NCBI RefSeq assembly: GCF_900105325.1
Contig: NZ_FNSU01000003.1
Span: forward strand, 3,733,501-3,797,500
DNA: 64,000 bases
Reading direction: 5' to 3'
DNA from: Pseudomonas marginalis
GTDB lineage: Bacteria > Pseudomonadota > Gammaproteobacteria > Pseudomonadales > Pseudomonadaceae
In this document: positions 17,241 to 25,321 of the stretch, piece by piece
How positions within the stretch are numbered: position 1 is the stretch's first letter
Layout: each line of letters starts with the position of its first letter
Position numbers and translations under genes: made by a program
Notes under the pieces: generated by a model
Seen by the model: the letters and a program-made list of their open reading frames with translations, nothing else
Told to the model about the DNA's origin: nothing
Databases searched by the model: none

Positions 17241-18022
17241 ACTTTCATCCAGAGTTTGCGAGTGACCACCACGATGGAATTTCCAGAAGGGGACGGATCG
17301 ATGTCGGGCAACGTTATCTCAGCGCCAGCTCCCAAGCAACCGGGGATTAGCAGTCTCAGATCATCAATCACCAGCGACGGCGACTCTTCGGCGATCGGAC
17401 GACCATGGTTGTAGCCGTAACTCAGGGCCACGCACTGCACGCCGGCCGCTTTCGCCGCCAGCACGTCACTGCGTGAATCGCCGACAAACAGCGACTGGGA
17501 CGCCGGAATATTGGCCATTTTCATCACGAAAAACAGCGCCGCCGGGTCGGGTTTCTTCTGCGGCAAGGTATCGCCACCAATGATCCAGCGGAAATAACGG
17601 CCAATTTTCATCTGGTCCAACAGCGGCGCGACAAAGCGCTCCGGCTTGTTGGTGATCAGGGCCATTTCCACGCCCTGCTTGCTCAGCCATTTGAGGGTGT
17701 CGCGTACGCCGGGGTAGACCACGGTCAGTTCGTGGCTGCGTTCATAGGCTGCGTTGAACAGTTCCAGGGCGTGCTCGGCCTCAACCTCATCGACACCTTC
17801 GGCATCGATGTGATTGGCCAGGGCCCGGCGCACCAGCATCGGTGCGCCATTGCCGACCCACTCGCGTACCGACGCAAGCCCCGCCGGCTTGCGCCCCAGC
17901 TTGAGCAGCATTTCGTCCACAGCCGCCGCCAGGTCTGGCACCGAGTCGATCAAGGTACCGTCCAGATCGAACATCACCAGCCGTGGCAGTTTGCCGGGGA
18001 ACAGCTGCTCAAAGCCGCTCAT
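17204..18022 (-). CDS. gph: Phosphoglycolate phosphatase
   Basis: HAD-superfamily hydrolase that removes phosphoglycolate formed by DNA repair or side reactions. 272 aa. Motif I FDLDGTLIDSVPDL is near residue 20, motif II in LITNKP, and motif III/IV in KKPDP and FVGDSRSDVLAAKAAG. The C-terminal tail after LLIPGC is unusually long and basic and ends in KALARWRWRA; it may double as a trp leader. It overlaps rpe by 4 bp and precedes trpE by 70 bp. Confidence 0.92.
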   Translation of the reverse strand: MSGFEQLFPGKLPRLVMFDLDGTLIDSVPDLAAAVDEMLLKLGRKPAGLASVREWVGNGAPMLVRRALANHIDAEGVDEVEAEHALELFNAAYERSHELTVVYPGVRDTLKWLSKQGVEMALITNKPERFVAPLLDQMKIGRYFRWIIGGDTLPQKKPDPAALFFVMKMANIPASQSLFVGDSRSDVLAAKAAGVQCVALSYGYNHGRPIAEESPSLVIDDLRLLIPGCLGAGAEITLPDIDPSPSGNSIVVVTRKLWMKVIKALARWRWRA

Positions 18023-18693
18023 GAACGCGCCAGCGCCAGTTCGGCGCGCATCTTGGCGATGACTTCCTGATAGTCCGGGGCGTTGAAGATCGCCGAGCCG
18101 GCCACGAAGGTGTCGGCGCCGGCGGCCGCGATTTCACGGATATTGTTGACGTTGACCCCACCGTCGATTTCCAGGCGGATGTCGCGGCCCGACGCATCGA
18201 TCAGCGCACGGGCTTCGCGCAGCTTGTCGAGGGTACCGGGGATGAACTTCTGCCCGCCGAAGCCCGGGTTGACGCTCATCAGCAGCACCATGTCGACCTT
18301 GTCCATCACGTACTTGAGCACGTCCAGCGGGGTGGCCGGGTTGAACACCAGGCCGGCTTTGCAACCGCCCTCGCGGATCAGTTGCAAGGTGCGGTCGACG
18401 TGCAGAGAGGCTTCCGGGTGGAAGGTGATATAGGTCGCGCCGGCGTCAACGAAGTCACCGATGATGCGATCCACCGGGCTGACCATCAGGTGCGCATCGA
18501 TCGGCGCGGTGATGCCGTACTTGCGCAGCGCCGCACAGACCATCGGACCGATGGTCAGGTTGGGCACGTAGTGGTTGTCCATGACATCGAAGTGCACGAA
18601 GTCGGCACCGGCGGCCAACACCTTGTCCACTTCCTCACCCAGGCGGGCGAAATCGGCGGAGAGAATCGATGGAGCAATAACGAAGGGCTGCAT
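18019..18693 (-). CDS. rpe: Ribulose-phosphate 3-epimerase
   Basis: Interconverts ribulose-5-P and xylulose-5-P in the pentose phosphate pathway. 224 aa TIM barrel. Signatures are IAPSILSADFARLG, HFDVMDNHYVPNLTIGP, the metal/catalytic DAHLMV, MSVNPGFGGQKFI and EIDGGVN. The start at 18693 (MQPFVIAPS) is the family start; 22 extra codons upstream are not expected. It overlaps gph by 4 bp, so rpe-gph-trpE are likely co-transcribed at least in part. Confidence 0.97.
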   Translation of the reverse strand: MQPFVIAPSILSADFARLGEEVDKVLAAGADFVHFDVMDNHYVPNLTIGPMVCAALRKYGITAPIDAHLMVSPVDRIIGDFVDAGATYITFHPEASLHVDRTLQLIREGGCKAGLVFNPATPLDVLKYVMDKVDMVLLMSVNPGFGGQKFIPGTLDKLREARALIDASGRDIRLEIDGGVNVNNIREIAAAGADTFVAGSAIFNAPDYQEVIAKMRAELALARS

Positions 18694-18777
18694 GACGCAC
18701 CTTTTTTGAGCTAAATCACGATGGCGCGCATTGTATACCTCATGCTTTGCCCTGCGCACCGTGACCTAACTCAACGG

Positions 18778-19926
18778 CTAGTACGCCGCCCGATAGATTT
18801 TCTCGATATCGGCCGCGCTGAGCTTGCGCGGGTTGTTACGCATCAGGCGCTCGATACCCGCCGCTTCCGTGGCCATGGCCGGGATGGCGTCCTCGGGAAC
18901 CCCGAAACTGCGCAGGCCGGAAGGAATCTCCACGGCGGCACACAATCTTGTCATCGCTTCGACGGCCTGGTCGGCGGCATCGTTGACGCTCAGGCCGCTG
19001 ACATTCACGCCCATGGCCTGGGCAATGTCCTGCATGCGCTCGACACAGGCCAGTTTGTTCCAGTGCATCACATAGGGCAGCAACAGCGCATTGCTGACGC
19101 CATGGGCGATATTGAACCGCCCGCCCAGCGGGTAGGCCAACGCATGCACTGCGCCCACCCCGGCATTACCGAAGGCCATGCCGGCCATCAGGCTGGCGGT
19201 GGCCATATCGTCGCGGGCCTGCAGGTTGGCCGGGTTGGCGTAGGCCTTGGGCAGCGCCTTGGCGATCAGCTTGATCGCACCGATGGCCAAGGCATCCGTG
19301 ATCGGCGAGGCATTCAGGGAAAGGTAGGACTCAATGGCATGCACCAGCGCATCCACGCCACTGGCGGCGGTGACACTGCGCGGGCAGGTCAGGGTCATTT
19401 GCGGGCTGATCAGCGCGACGTCCGGCAGCAGGTAGTCGCTGACGATGCCCTTCTTCAACTGCGCGACCTTGTCGGAGAGGATCGCCACATTGGTCACTTC
19501 CGAGCCGGTGCCGGCCGTGGTCGGGATGGCGATCAGCGGCGGGCCCTTGCGCGGCACCTGGTCGACGCCAAATAAGTCCGCCAGGGCGCCGTGGTAACCG
19601 GCATAGGCGGCAACGCTCTTGGCAATATCGATGGCACTGCCGCCGCCCAGGCCGATCAGGCCGTCGTGGCCACCGTCGCGGTACGCCTGCATGCAGTCTT
19701 CGACGATGGAGATTTCCGGGTCGGGCAGCACGCGATCAAAGATCTCATAAGAGCGCTCGCCCAGATGCTCAAGTGCCAGCGCCACCGTGCCTGACTTGAC
19801 CAGCGCCGCGTCGGTGACAATCAACGGGTTATCCACATCCAGGCGCGTCAGCTCGGCGGCGAGTTGCTCAATGGCGCCAGCGCCAGTCAGCAGTTTGTGG
19901 GCGATCTTGAATGAGGAAGTATTCAT
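18778..19926 (-). CDS. Iron-containing alcohol dehydrogenase
   Basis: 382-aa group III (Fe-dependent) alcohol dehydrogenase. The nucleotide-binding GLGGGSAIDIAK is near residue 95. Metal ligands come from the GVDALVHAIESY segment (Asp, His), HALAYPLGG and HGVSNALLLP. The family oxidises or reduces short alcohols, diols and semialdehydes; the substrate is unknown. Its position just upstream of rpe, on the same strand with an 84-bp gap, does not reveal a pathway. A small hairpin separates it from the transporter operon upstream. Confidence 0.88.
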   Translation of the reverse strand: MNTSSFKIAHKLLTGAGAIEQLAAELTRLDVDNPLIVTDAALVKSGTVALALEHLGERSYEIFDRVLPDPEISIVEDCMQAYRDGGHDGLIGLGGGSAIDIAKSVAAYAGYHGALADLFGVDQVPRKGPPLIAIPTTAGTGSEVTNVAILSDKVAQLKKGIVSDYLLPDVALISPQMTLTCPRSVTAASGVDALVHAIESYLSLNASPITDALAIGAIKLIAKALPKAYANPANLQARDDMATASLMAGMAFGNAGVGAVHALAYPLGGRFNIAHGVSNALLLPYVMHWNKLACVERMQDIAQAMGVNVSGLSVNDAADQAVEAMTRLCAAVEIPSGLRSFGVPEDAIPAMATEAAGIERLMRNNPRKLSAADIEKIYRAAY

Positions 19927-20008
19927 GTGCGCGGCCTCTTATCGGTGATGGGCTGGCACAAGAGTAGCTGACTGGATCGGGTTGTCTTCCATTCAGGCGC
20001 TGAATGGT

Positions 20009-20036
20009 CACAGCCCCCCTGTGGGAGGGGGCTGTG
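20009..20036. repeat. REP-like hairpin at the end of the transporter operon
   Basis: Arms CACAGCCCCC (20009-20018) and GGGGGCTGTG (20027-20036) around CTGTGGGA. It shares GTGGGAGGGGGCT with the REP family but is only a half-copy. It lies 6 bp past the last transporter gene; there is no T run. Confidence 0.6.
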
Positions 20037-20042
20037 TGGGCT

Positions 20043-20867
20043 TTAGACCTGGGCCGTGCGCAGTTTCTCGCTACGCCCACGCAGCCACTCCAGGGTCAGC
20101 AACAGCAACACCGAGAAGGCAATCAGCAAGGTCGCCGCCGCCGCAATCGTCGGGCTGAGGTTTTCGCGGATGCCGCTGAACATCTGGCGCGGCAGGGTCG
20201 CTTGCTCGGGGCCGGCGAGAAACAGGGTCACCACCACCTCATCGAACGAGGTCGCGAAGGCAAACAGCGCGCCGGAGATCACCCCCGGTGCAATCAACGG
20301 CAAGGTTACCCGGCGAAACGCCGTCAAAGGCGAGGCACCCAGGCTGGCCGCGGCCCGTACCAGGTTATGGTTGAAACCCTGCAAGGTCGCCGACACGGTG
20401 ATGATCACAAACGGCACCCCAAGCACCGCATGCACCACGATCAGCGAGAAGAAACTGTTGCCCAGGCCCAGTGGCGCAAAAAACAGGTAGCTGGCCACAC
20501 CGATAATCACCACCGGCACCACCATCGGCGAAATCACCAGGGCCATCACCAACGCCTTGCCGGGGAAATTCCCACGGGTCAGGCCGATCGCCGCCAGGGT
20601 GCCGAACACCATGGCCAATACCGTGGCGGCCGGGGCCACAATGATGCTGTTCTTCAGCGCACGCATCCATTCCGCCGAGGCGAAGAAATCCTGGTACCAA
20701 TGCAGCGAGAAGCCTTGCAGCGGATACACCAGGAAACTGCCGCTGTTGAACGACAGCGGGATGATCACCAGCACAGGCAAGATCAGGAACAACAGGATCA
20801 AGCCGCAGAGGATCCGCAAGCTGTAGAACCACACCCGTTCCACCGGTGACATATAAGGGCTCAGCAT
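20043..20867 (-). CDS. ABC transporter permease (PotC-like)
   Basis: Inner-membrane permease of 274 aa from the polyamine/opine/amine uptake class. It has about six hydrophobic helices and the coupling-helix loop EAA-like motif in RAAASLGASPLTAFRRVTLPLI, which contacts the ATPase. It is 12 bp downstream of the second permease gene in a four-gene unit (ATPase, binding protein, two permeases). By synteny this corresponds to the agt transporter of PAO1, reported to import GABA and 5-aminovalerate. Confidence 0.9.
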   Translation of the reverse strand: MLSPYMSPVERVWFYSLRILCGLILLFLILPVLVIIPLSFNSGSFLVYPLQGFSLHWYQDFFASAEWMRALKNSIIVAPAATVLAMVFGTLAAIGLTRGNFPGKALVMALVISPMVVPVVIIGVASYLFFAPLGLGNSFFSLIVVHAVLGVPFVIITVSATLQGFNHNLVRAAASLGASPLTAFRRVTLPLIAPGVISGALFAFATSFDEVVVTLFLAGPEQATLPRQMFSGIRENLSPTIAAAATLLIAFSVLLLLTLEWLRGRSEKLRTAQV

Positions 20868-20879
20868 CGCAAGGTCTCC

Positions 20880-22112
20880 TCAGCTCAGGCGCAGGCGGCT
20901 GGCGCCCACCAGCCGGTTGTAGATCAGGTACAGCACCACGGTCGCCAGCAGCAGCAAGCCGCCCAACGCCGTCGCCATGCCCCAGTTGATGCTGGTGTTG
21001 GTGTAGAAGGCCACGAAGTAGCTGACCATCTGGTCGTTCGGGCTGCCCAGCAGTGCCGGGGTGATGTAGTAACCAATCGCCAGGATGAACACCAGCAGGC
21101 AGCCGGCGCCGACACCGGCATACGTCTGTGGGAAGTACACGCGCCAGAAGCTGGCGAACGGGTGACAGCCCAGGGAGATCGCCGCACGCATGTAGGTGGG
21201 CGAGATGCCTTTCATCACGCTGTAGATCGGCAAAATCATGAACGGCAGCAGGATATGCACCATGGAGATGTAGACCCCGGTGCGGTTGAACACCAGCTCC
21301 AGGGGTTTGTCGATCAGGCCCATGCCCATCAGCGCACTGTTGATCAGCCCGCCGGATTGCAGCAACACGATCCATGCCGCCACCCGCACCAGGATCGAGG
21401 TCCAGAACGGCAGCAACACCAGAATCATCAGCAGGTTGCTTTTGCGCGCCGGCAGGTTGGCCAGCAAATACGCCAGCGGATAAGCCAGCAGCAGGCAGAT
21501 GGCGGTGATCACCAGGCCCATCCAGAAGGTGCGCGCGAAGATGTCCAAGTAGATCGCCTGGTCCGGGGTGGCCGGGGCCACTTCGCCAAGGTCGTCGATG
21601 CGATGATCGACGGCCGCCAGCAGGTAAAACGGTGTCAGGCTGCTGGTATTACGCCGGATCGCCTGCCAGTACGCCGGGTCGCCCCAGCGTTCGTCGAGGT
21701 TTTCCAGCGCTTCTTTATAAGAGCCAGGCGCTTCGGTAAACGGCAGCGCCCGCGCGGTTTTGGTCAGCAGGCTGCGATAGCCGGCCAGTTCCATGTTCAA
21801 GCGTTTGGACAGGTCGCCCAGGGTCTGGTTTTTGCGTGCCTCGCCCAAGTCCTCACTGAGGGCCTGGTACACCGGCTCACCCGGCAGACCACGACCGTCC
21901 CAGGCCGTCACCGCCACTACGGTACGCGGCAGACCGCCCACCACTTCCGGGTTGCCGACGCTTTTAAACAGCAGCGCAACAATCGGCACCAGGAACACCA
22001 GCAGCAAAAACAGCACCAGCGGCGCAATCAAGGCCTGGGCCTTCCAGCGATTGAGCCGCTCGGCACGCGCCAGGCGCTGCTTGAGGGTGGGGCCAGGAAT
22101 GGCGATATCCAT
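20880..22112 (-). CDS. ABC transporter permease (PotB-like, long N-terminal insertion)
   Basis: Permease of 410 aa, longer than the usual 280. The first helix (about 25-50) is followed by a hydrophilic segment of about 130 residues, predicted periplasmic, before the remaining five helices. The coupling motif is in RAAISLGCHPFASFWRVYFPQT. The start at 22112 (MDIAIPGP) has a GGAG ribosome binding site; an upstream start would add 10 residues. A REP doublet lies in the gap to the binding-protein gene upstream. Confidence 0.9.
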   Translation of the reverse strand: MDIAIPGPTLKQRLARAERLNRWKAQALIAPLVLFLLLVFLVPIVALLFKSVGNPEVVGGLPRTVVAVTAWDGRGLPGEPVYQALSEDLGEARKNQTLGDLSKRLNMELAGYRSLLTKTARALPFTEAPGSYKEALENLDERWGDPAYWQAIRRNTSSLTPFYLLAAVDHRIDDLGEVAPATPDQAIYLDIFARTFWMGLVITAICLLLAYPLAYLLANLPARKSNLLMILVLLPFWTSILVRVAAWIVLLQSGGLINSALMGMGLIDKPLELVFNRTGVYISMVHILLPFMILPIYSVMKGISPTYMRAAISLGCHPFASFWRVYFPQTYAGVGAGCLLVFILAIGYYITPALLGSPNDQMVSYFVAFYTNTSINWGMATALGGLLLLATVVLYLIYNRLVGASRLRLS

Positions 22113-22147
22113 GGCAAACTCCGATTCAGAAAATGAATGCAATAACC

Positions 22148-22237
22148 TGTGGGAGGGGGCTTGCTCCCGATGACGGTGGGTCAGTCAGCACATGTGTCGC
22201 CTGACACACCGTCATCGGGAGCAAGCCCCCTCCCACA
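22148..22237. repeat. REP doublet (REPIN) inside the transporter operon
   Basis: Inverted copies TGTGGGAGGGGGCTTGCTCC (from 22148) and its mirror ending at 22237, with further pairing inward (CGATGACGGTG / CACCGTCATCG). It lies 14 bp after the binding-protein stop and 35 bp before the next permease start, so it is transcribed within the operon. Confidence 0.92.
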
Positions 22238-22251
22238 AGGGTTAGGCGGTG

Positions 22252-23292
22252 TTATTTAGCAGCCCAGGAGTTGAAGCGCTGCTCGAGCTGTTCACCGTTA
22301 TCCGCCCAGAAGCTCACGTCGATCTGCACCTGGTTGGCGATGTTTTCCGGCGTAGTCGGCATATCCTTGAGGATGTCCTTGGCCAGCAACGGTACGGCTT
22401 GGGTGTTGGCCGGGCCGTAGGCGATGTTTTCCGAGTAGGTCTTCTGCTGCTGCGGCTGCACCGAGAAGGCGATGAATTTCTTCGCCGCTTCGGCACGCTC
22501 CTTGGACAGGCCTTTAGGGATGGCCCAAGCGTCGAAGTCGTAGATGCCGCCGTTCCACACCACTTTCAGGTTGCTTTCTTTTTGCACCGCGGCGATGCGG
22601 CCGTTGTAGGCCGAGCTCATCACCACGTCACCCGAGGCCAGGTATTGCGGCGGTTGTGCGCCGGCTTCCCACCACTGGATCGACGGCTTGAGTTCGTCGA
22701 GTTTCTTGAACGCACGGTCCTGGCCATCTTTGCCGGCCAGCACTTTGTACACGTCCTTCGGTGCAACACCGTCGGCCATCAAGGCGAATTCCAGGGTGTA
22801 CTTGGCGCCCTTGCGCAGGCCGCGCTTGCCCGGGAATTTCTTGGTGTCCCAGAAATCCGCCCAACTGGTTGGCGCAGAAGCCAGTTTGTCCGCGTTGTAG
22901 GCCAGAACGGTCGACCATACGAAGAAGCCCACGCCGCACGGCTGGATCGCGCCCTTCACGTAGTCGGCGCTGTTGCCAAACAGTTTCGGGTCCAGCGGCT
23001 CGAACATGTCTTCGTCACAGCCACGGGACAACTCCGGCGACTCCACCTCCACCAGGTCCCAGGACACGCTCTTGGTGTCGACCATGGCTTTCACCTTGGC
23101 CATCTCACCGTTGTACTCGCCGGCGACGATCTTGCCGTTGCCCGCGCTTTCCCAAGGCGCATAGAAAGCCTTGACCTGTGCAGCCTTGTTCGCACCGCCA
23201 AAGGACACGACGGTCAGGTCCGGGCCAGCCATGGCCTGTGTCGCGCCCATCAAGCTCAGGGCCAGGACGGAATATTTCAGGGATCTCAACAT
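22252..23292 (-). CDS. ABC transporter substrate-binding protein (PotD-like)
   Basis: Periplasmic binding protein of 346 aa. A signal peptide is clear (MLRSLKYSVLALSLMGATQAMAG, cleavage near residue 22). The mature part begins DLTVVSFGGANKAAQ, as in polyamine and amine binders of the PotD class, and contains SYNG-type ligand loops. The start at 23292 follows GGAGAGAAC; 12 upstream codons are unlikely. By synteny with PAO1 the ligand is probably GABA and/or 5-aminovalerate; this is inference. Confidence 0.9.
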   Translation of the reverse strand: MLRSLKYSVLALSLMGATQAMAGPDLTVVSFGGANKAAQVKAFYAPWESAGNGKIVAGEYNGEMAKVKAMVDTKSVSWDLVEVESPELSRGCDEDMFEPLDPKLFGNSADYVKGAIQPCGVGFFVWSTVLAYNADKLASAPTSWADFWDTKKFPGKRGLRKGAKYTLEFALMADGVAPKDVYKVLAGKDGQDRAFKKLDELKPSIQWWEAGAQPPQYLASGDVVMSSAYNGRIAAVQKESNLKVVWNGGIYDFDAWAIPKGLSKERAEAAKKFIAFSVQPQQQKTYSENIAYGPANTQAVPLLAKDILKDMPTTPENIANQVQIDVSFWADNGEQLEQRFNSWAAK

Positions 23293-23335
23293 TGTTGTTC
23301 TCTCCACGTGCAGGGTTGGTGAAGCCATGGGGCGA

Positions 23336-24448
23336 TCAATTCGCCTCTAGAAGTGGGTCGAGTGCGCGAACGTGCTCGACTTGCCAGCCAATCGGTACCA
23401 CGTCGCCGACCGCCAACGCCGGGTCCAGCTCGGCGATCGGTTGTTTCACAAAAAAATCGGCCTTGCCGCAGACTTCCAGGCGCACGCGCACGTGGTCGCC
23501 CAGGTAGATGAATTCCGCCACCCGCCCGGAGAAACGGTTGACGCAGCTTTCGCTGGAGCCATTGAGGCTGACACGCTCAGGGCGCACCGACAGGGTCACC
23601 GGACCGCCGATCTGGCCGACGTTCACCGCCAGCGCCTCGACCTTCTCGCCGCGCGCCAGCTCCACCACGCAACGCTCGCCGGTATGGCTGTGCAGGCGAC
23701 CATTGAGGCGGTTGTTTTCACCGATGAAGTTGGCGACGAAGGTGTTCTTCGGCTCTTCATACAAGGTGCGTGGCGCAGCGATCTGCTGGATCTCGCCCTG
23801 GTGGAACACCGCCACGCGGTCGGACATGGTCAAGGCTTCGCCCTGGTCGTGGGTCACGTACACCACGGTCACGCCGAGGCGCTGGTGCAGGTGCTTGATC
23901 TCCATCTGCATGTGTTCGCGCAGTTGCTTGTCGAGGGCACCGAGGGGTTCGTCCATCAACACCAGTTGCGGTTCAAACACCAACGCCCGGGCCAAGGCCA
24001 CACGCTGTTGCTGGCCGCCGGACAGTTGCGCCGGGTAACGCTGGGCAAAGGCATCGAGCTGGACCATGCTCAGCACGCGTTTGACCCGCTCGCTGATATC
24101 GGTCTTGCTCAAGCCCCGCACCGACAGCGGGAACGCGAGGTTCTCCGCAACGGTCATGTGCGGGAACAGCGCGTAGTTCTGGAACACCATGCCAATGTCG
24201 CGCTTGTGCGGCGGCACGTTGTTGATCGAGCGCCCGGCCAGCTGGATTTCGCCGGCGGTCGGCGTTTCGAAGCCGGCCAGCATCATCAGGCTGGTGGTCT
24301 TGCCCGAACCGGAAGGCCCGAGCAGGGTGAGGAACTCGCCCTTGCGAATCTCCAGGTTGAGGTCTTTGACGATCAGGTTCTCGCCGTCGTAGCTCTTCTG
24401 CACGCCACGAAAGCTGACCAGCACATCATTTGAATCCACCTCGCTCAT
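23336..24448 (-). CDS. ABC transporter ATP-binding protein (PotA-like)
   Basis: Importer ATPase of 370 aa. Walker A GPSGSGKTT is near residue 43, the Q-loop in VFQNYALFPHMTV, the signature LSGGQQQRVALARAL, Walker B VLMDEPLGALD and the switch His in THDQGEAL. A C-terminal TOBE regulatory domain follows (about 285-365). It is the first gene of the unit, with the binding protein 43 bp downstream. The 225-bp gap upstream of its start contains short GCGGCAAG repeats (about 24598-24629) but no gene. Confidence 0.94.
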   Translation of the reverse strand: MSEVDSNDVLVSFRGVQKSYDGENLIVKDLNLEIRKGEFLTLLGPSGSGKTTSLMMLAGFETPTAGEIQLAGRSINNVPPHKRDIGMVFQNYALFPHMTVAENLAFPLSVRGLSKTDISERVKRVLSMVQLDAFAQRYPAQLSGGQQQRVALARALVFEPQLVLMDEPLGALDKQLREHMQMEIKHLHQRLGVTVVYVTHDQGEALTMSDRVAVFHQGEIQQIAAPRTLYEEPKNTFVANFIGENNRLNGRLHSHTGERCVVELARGEKVEALAVNVGQIGGPVTLSVRPERVSLNGSSESCVNRFSGRVAEFIYLGDHVRVRLEVCGKADFFVKQPIAELDPALAVGDVVPIGWQVEHVRALDPLLEAN

Positions 24449-24673
24449 ACCCGCACCTTTGTGTTTTGGACTGCTGTGGCACAAGCGTAGTCCAGGCGCG
24501 AGACCCCGGAAATCGGGGGCCAGGAGAGAATGGCATCAGCCGGATGGAAGGTTTGGGGTAGGGATCGCCCTACACGGATGGCGGGGATGGGACAGGGCAG
24601 CGGCAAGAGGCGAGCTGCAAGCGGCAAGAATGGGTTCGGCGGTGTTTTGGGGTTGTCGTTATTGGATATGTGG

Positions 24674-25303
24674 TTAGAGGAGCTTGTGCTCCATGGCGTA
24701 CTTCACCAGCTCGGCCAGGGAGGTGATATTCAGCTTTTGCATCAGCCGTGCCTTGTGAGTGCTGATGGTCTTGCTGCTCAACGCCAGTTGCTGGGCGATG
24801 TCATTGACATTGGCGCCCTGGGCCAGGCGCTCGAACACTGAGAATTCACGCTCGGACAGCAGCGAATGCAAGGGCCTCGAGTCAGTCAGGCCGACCTCGA
24901 AGACCATGCGGTCCGCCAGGTCCGGGTCGATGTAGCGCCCGCCGGCCGCGACCTTGCGAATCGCCATCAGCAGCAGCGCCGGGTCGCTGTCCTTGGTGGC
25001 GTAACCCGCAGCACCCACCTTGAGGGCGCGAGCGGCCATTTGCGCCTCATCGTGCATCGACAGCACCAGGATCGCCGGCGGATTGCTCAGCGCACGAATG
25101 CGCGCAATCGCTTCCAGGCCATTCACGCCTGGCATCGAGATGTCCAGCAACACCACCTCGCAAGGCACATGGCGCAAGGTCTCGAGCAACTGCTCGCCAT
25201 TACTCGCCTCCCCCACCACCAGCAGGTCCTTGGCCAGGCCGATCAATTGCTTGATGCCTTCACGAACGATGGTGTGGTCTTCGGCTACCAGTACACGGAT
25301 CAC
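24674..25303 (-). CDS. agtR: Two-component response regulator AgtR
   Basis: NarL/FixJ-type regulator of 209 aa. Receiver domain: acidic pocket in VLVAEDH, phosphoacceptor Asp in VVLLDISMPG, Lys in YATKDSD. C-terminal LuxR-type helix-turn-helix: LSEREFSVFERLAQGANVND and LALSSKTISTHKARL. It lies 18 bp after the sensor kinase gene and directly upstream of the transporter operon, matching PAO1 agtSR. There AgtR activates agtABCD in response to 5-aminovalerate/GABA and has been linked to peptidoglycan/GlcNAc sensing. The name rests on synteny and domain make-up. Confidence 0.85.
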   Translation of the reverse strand: MIRVLVAEDHTIVREGIKQLIGLAKDLLVVGEASNGEQLLETLRHVPCEVVLLDISMPGVNGLEAIARIRALSNPPAILVLSMHDEAQMAARALKVGAAGYATKDSDPALLLMAIRKVAAGGRYIDPDLADRMVFEVGLTDSRPLHSLLSEREFSVFERLAQGANVNDIAQQLALSSKTISTHKARLMQKLNITSLAELVKYAMEHKLL

Positions 25304-25321
25304 AAGGGCTTCCTCTTATCG

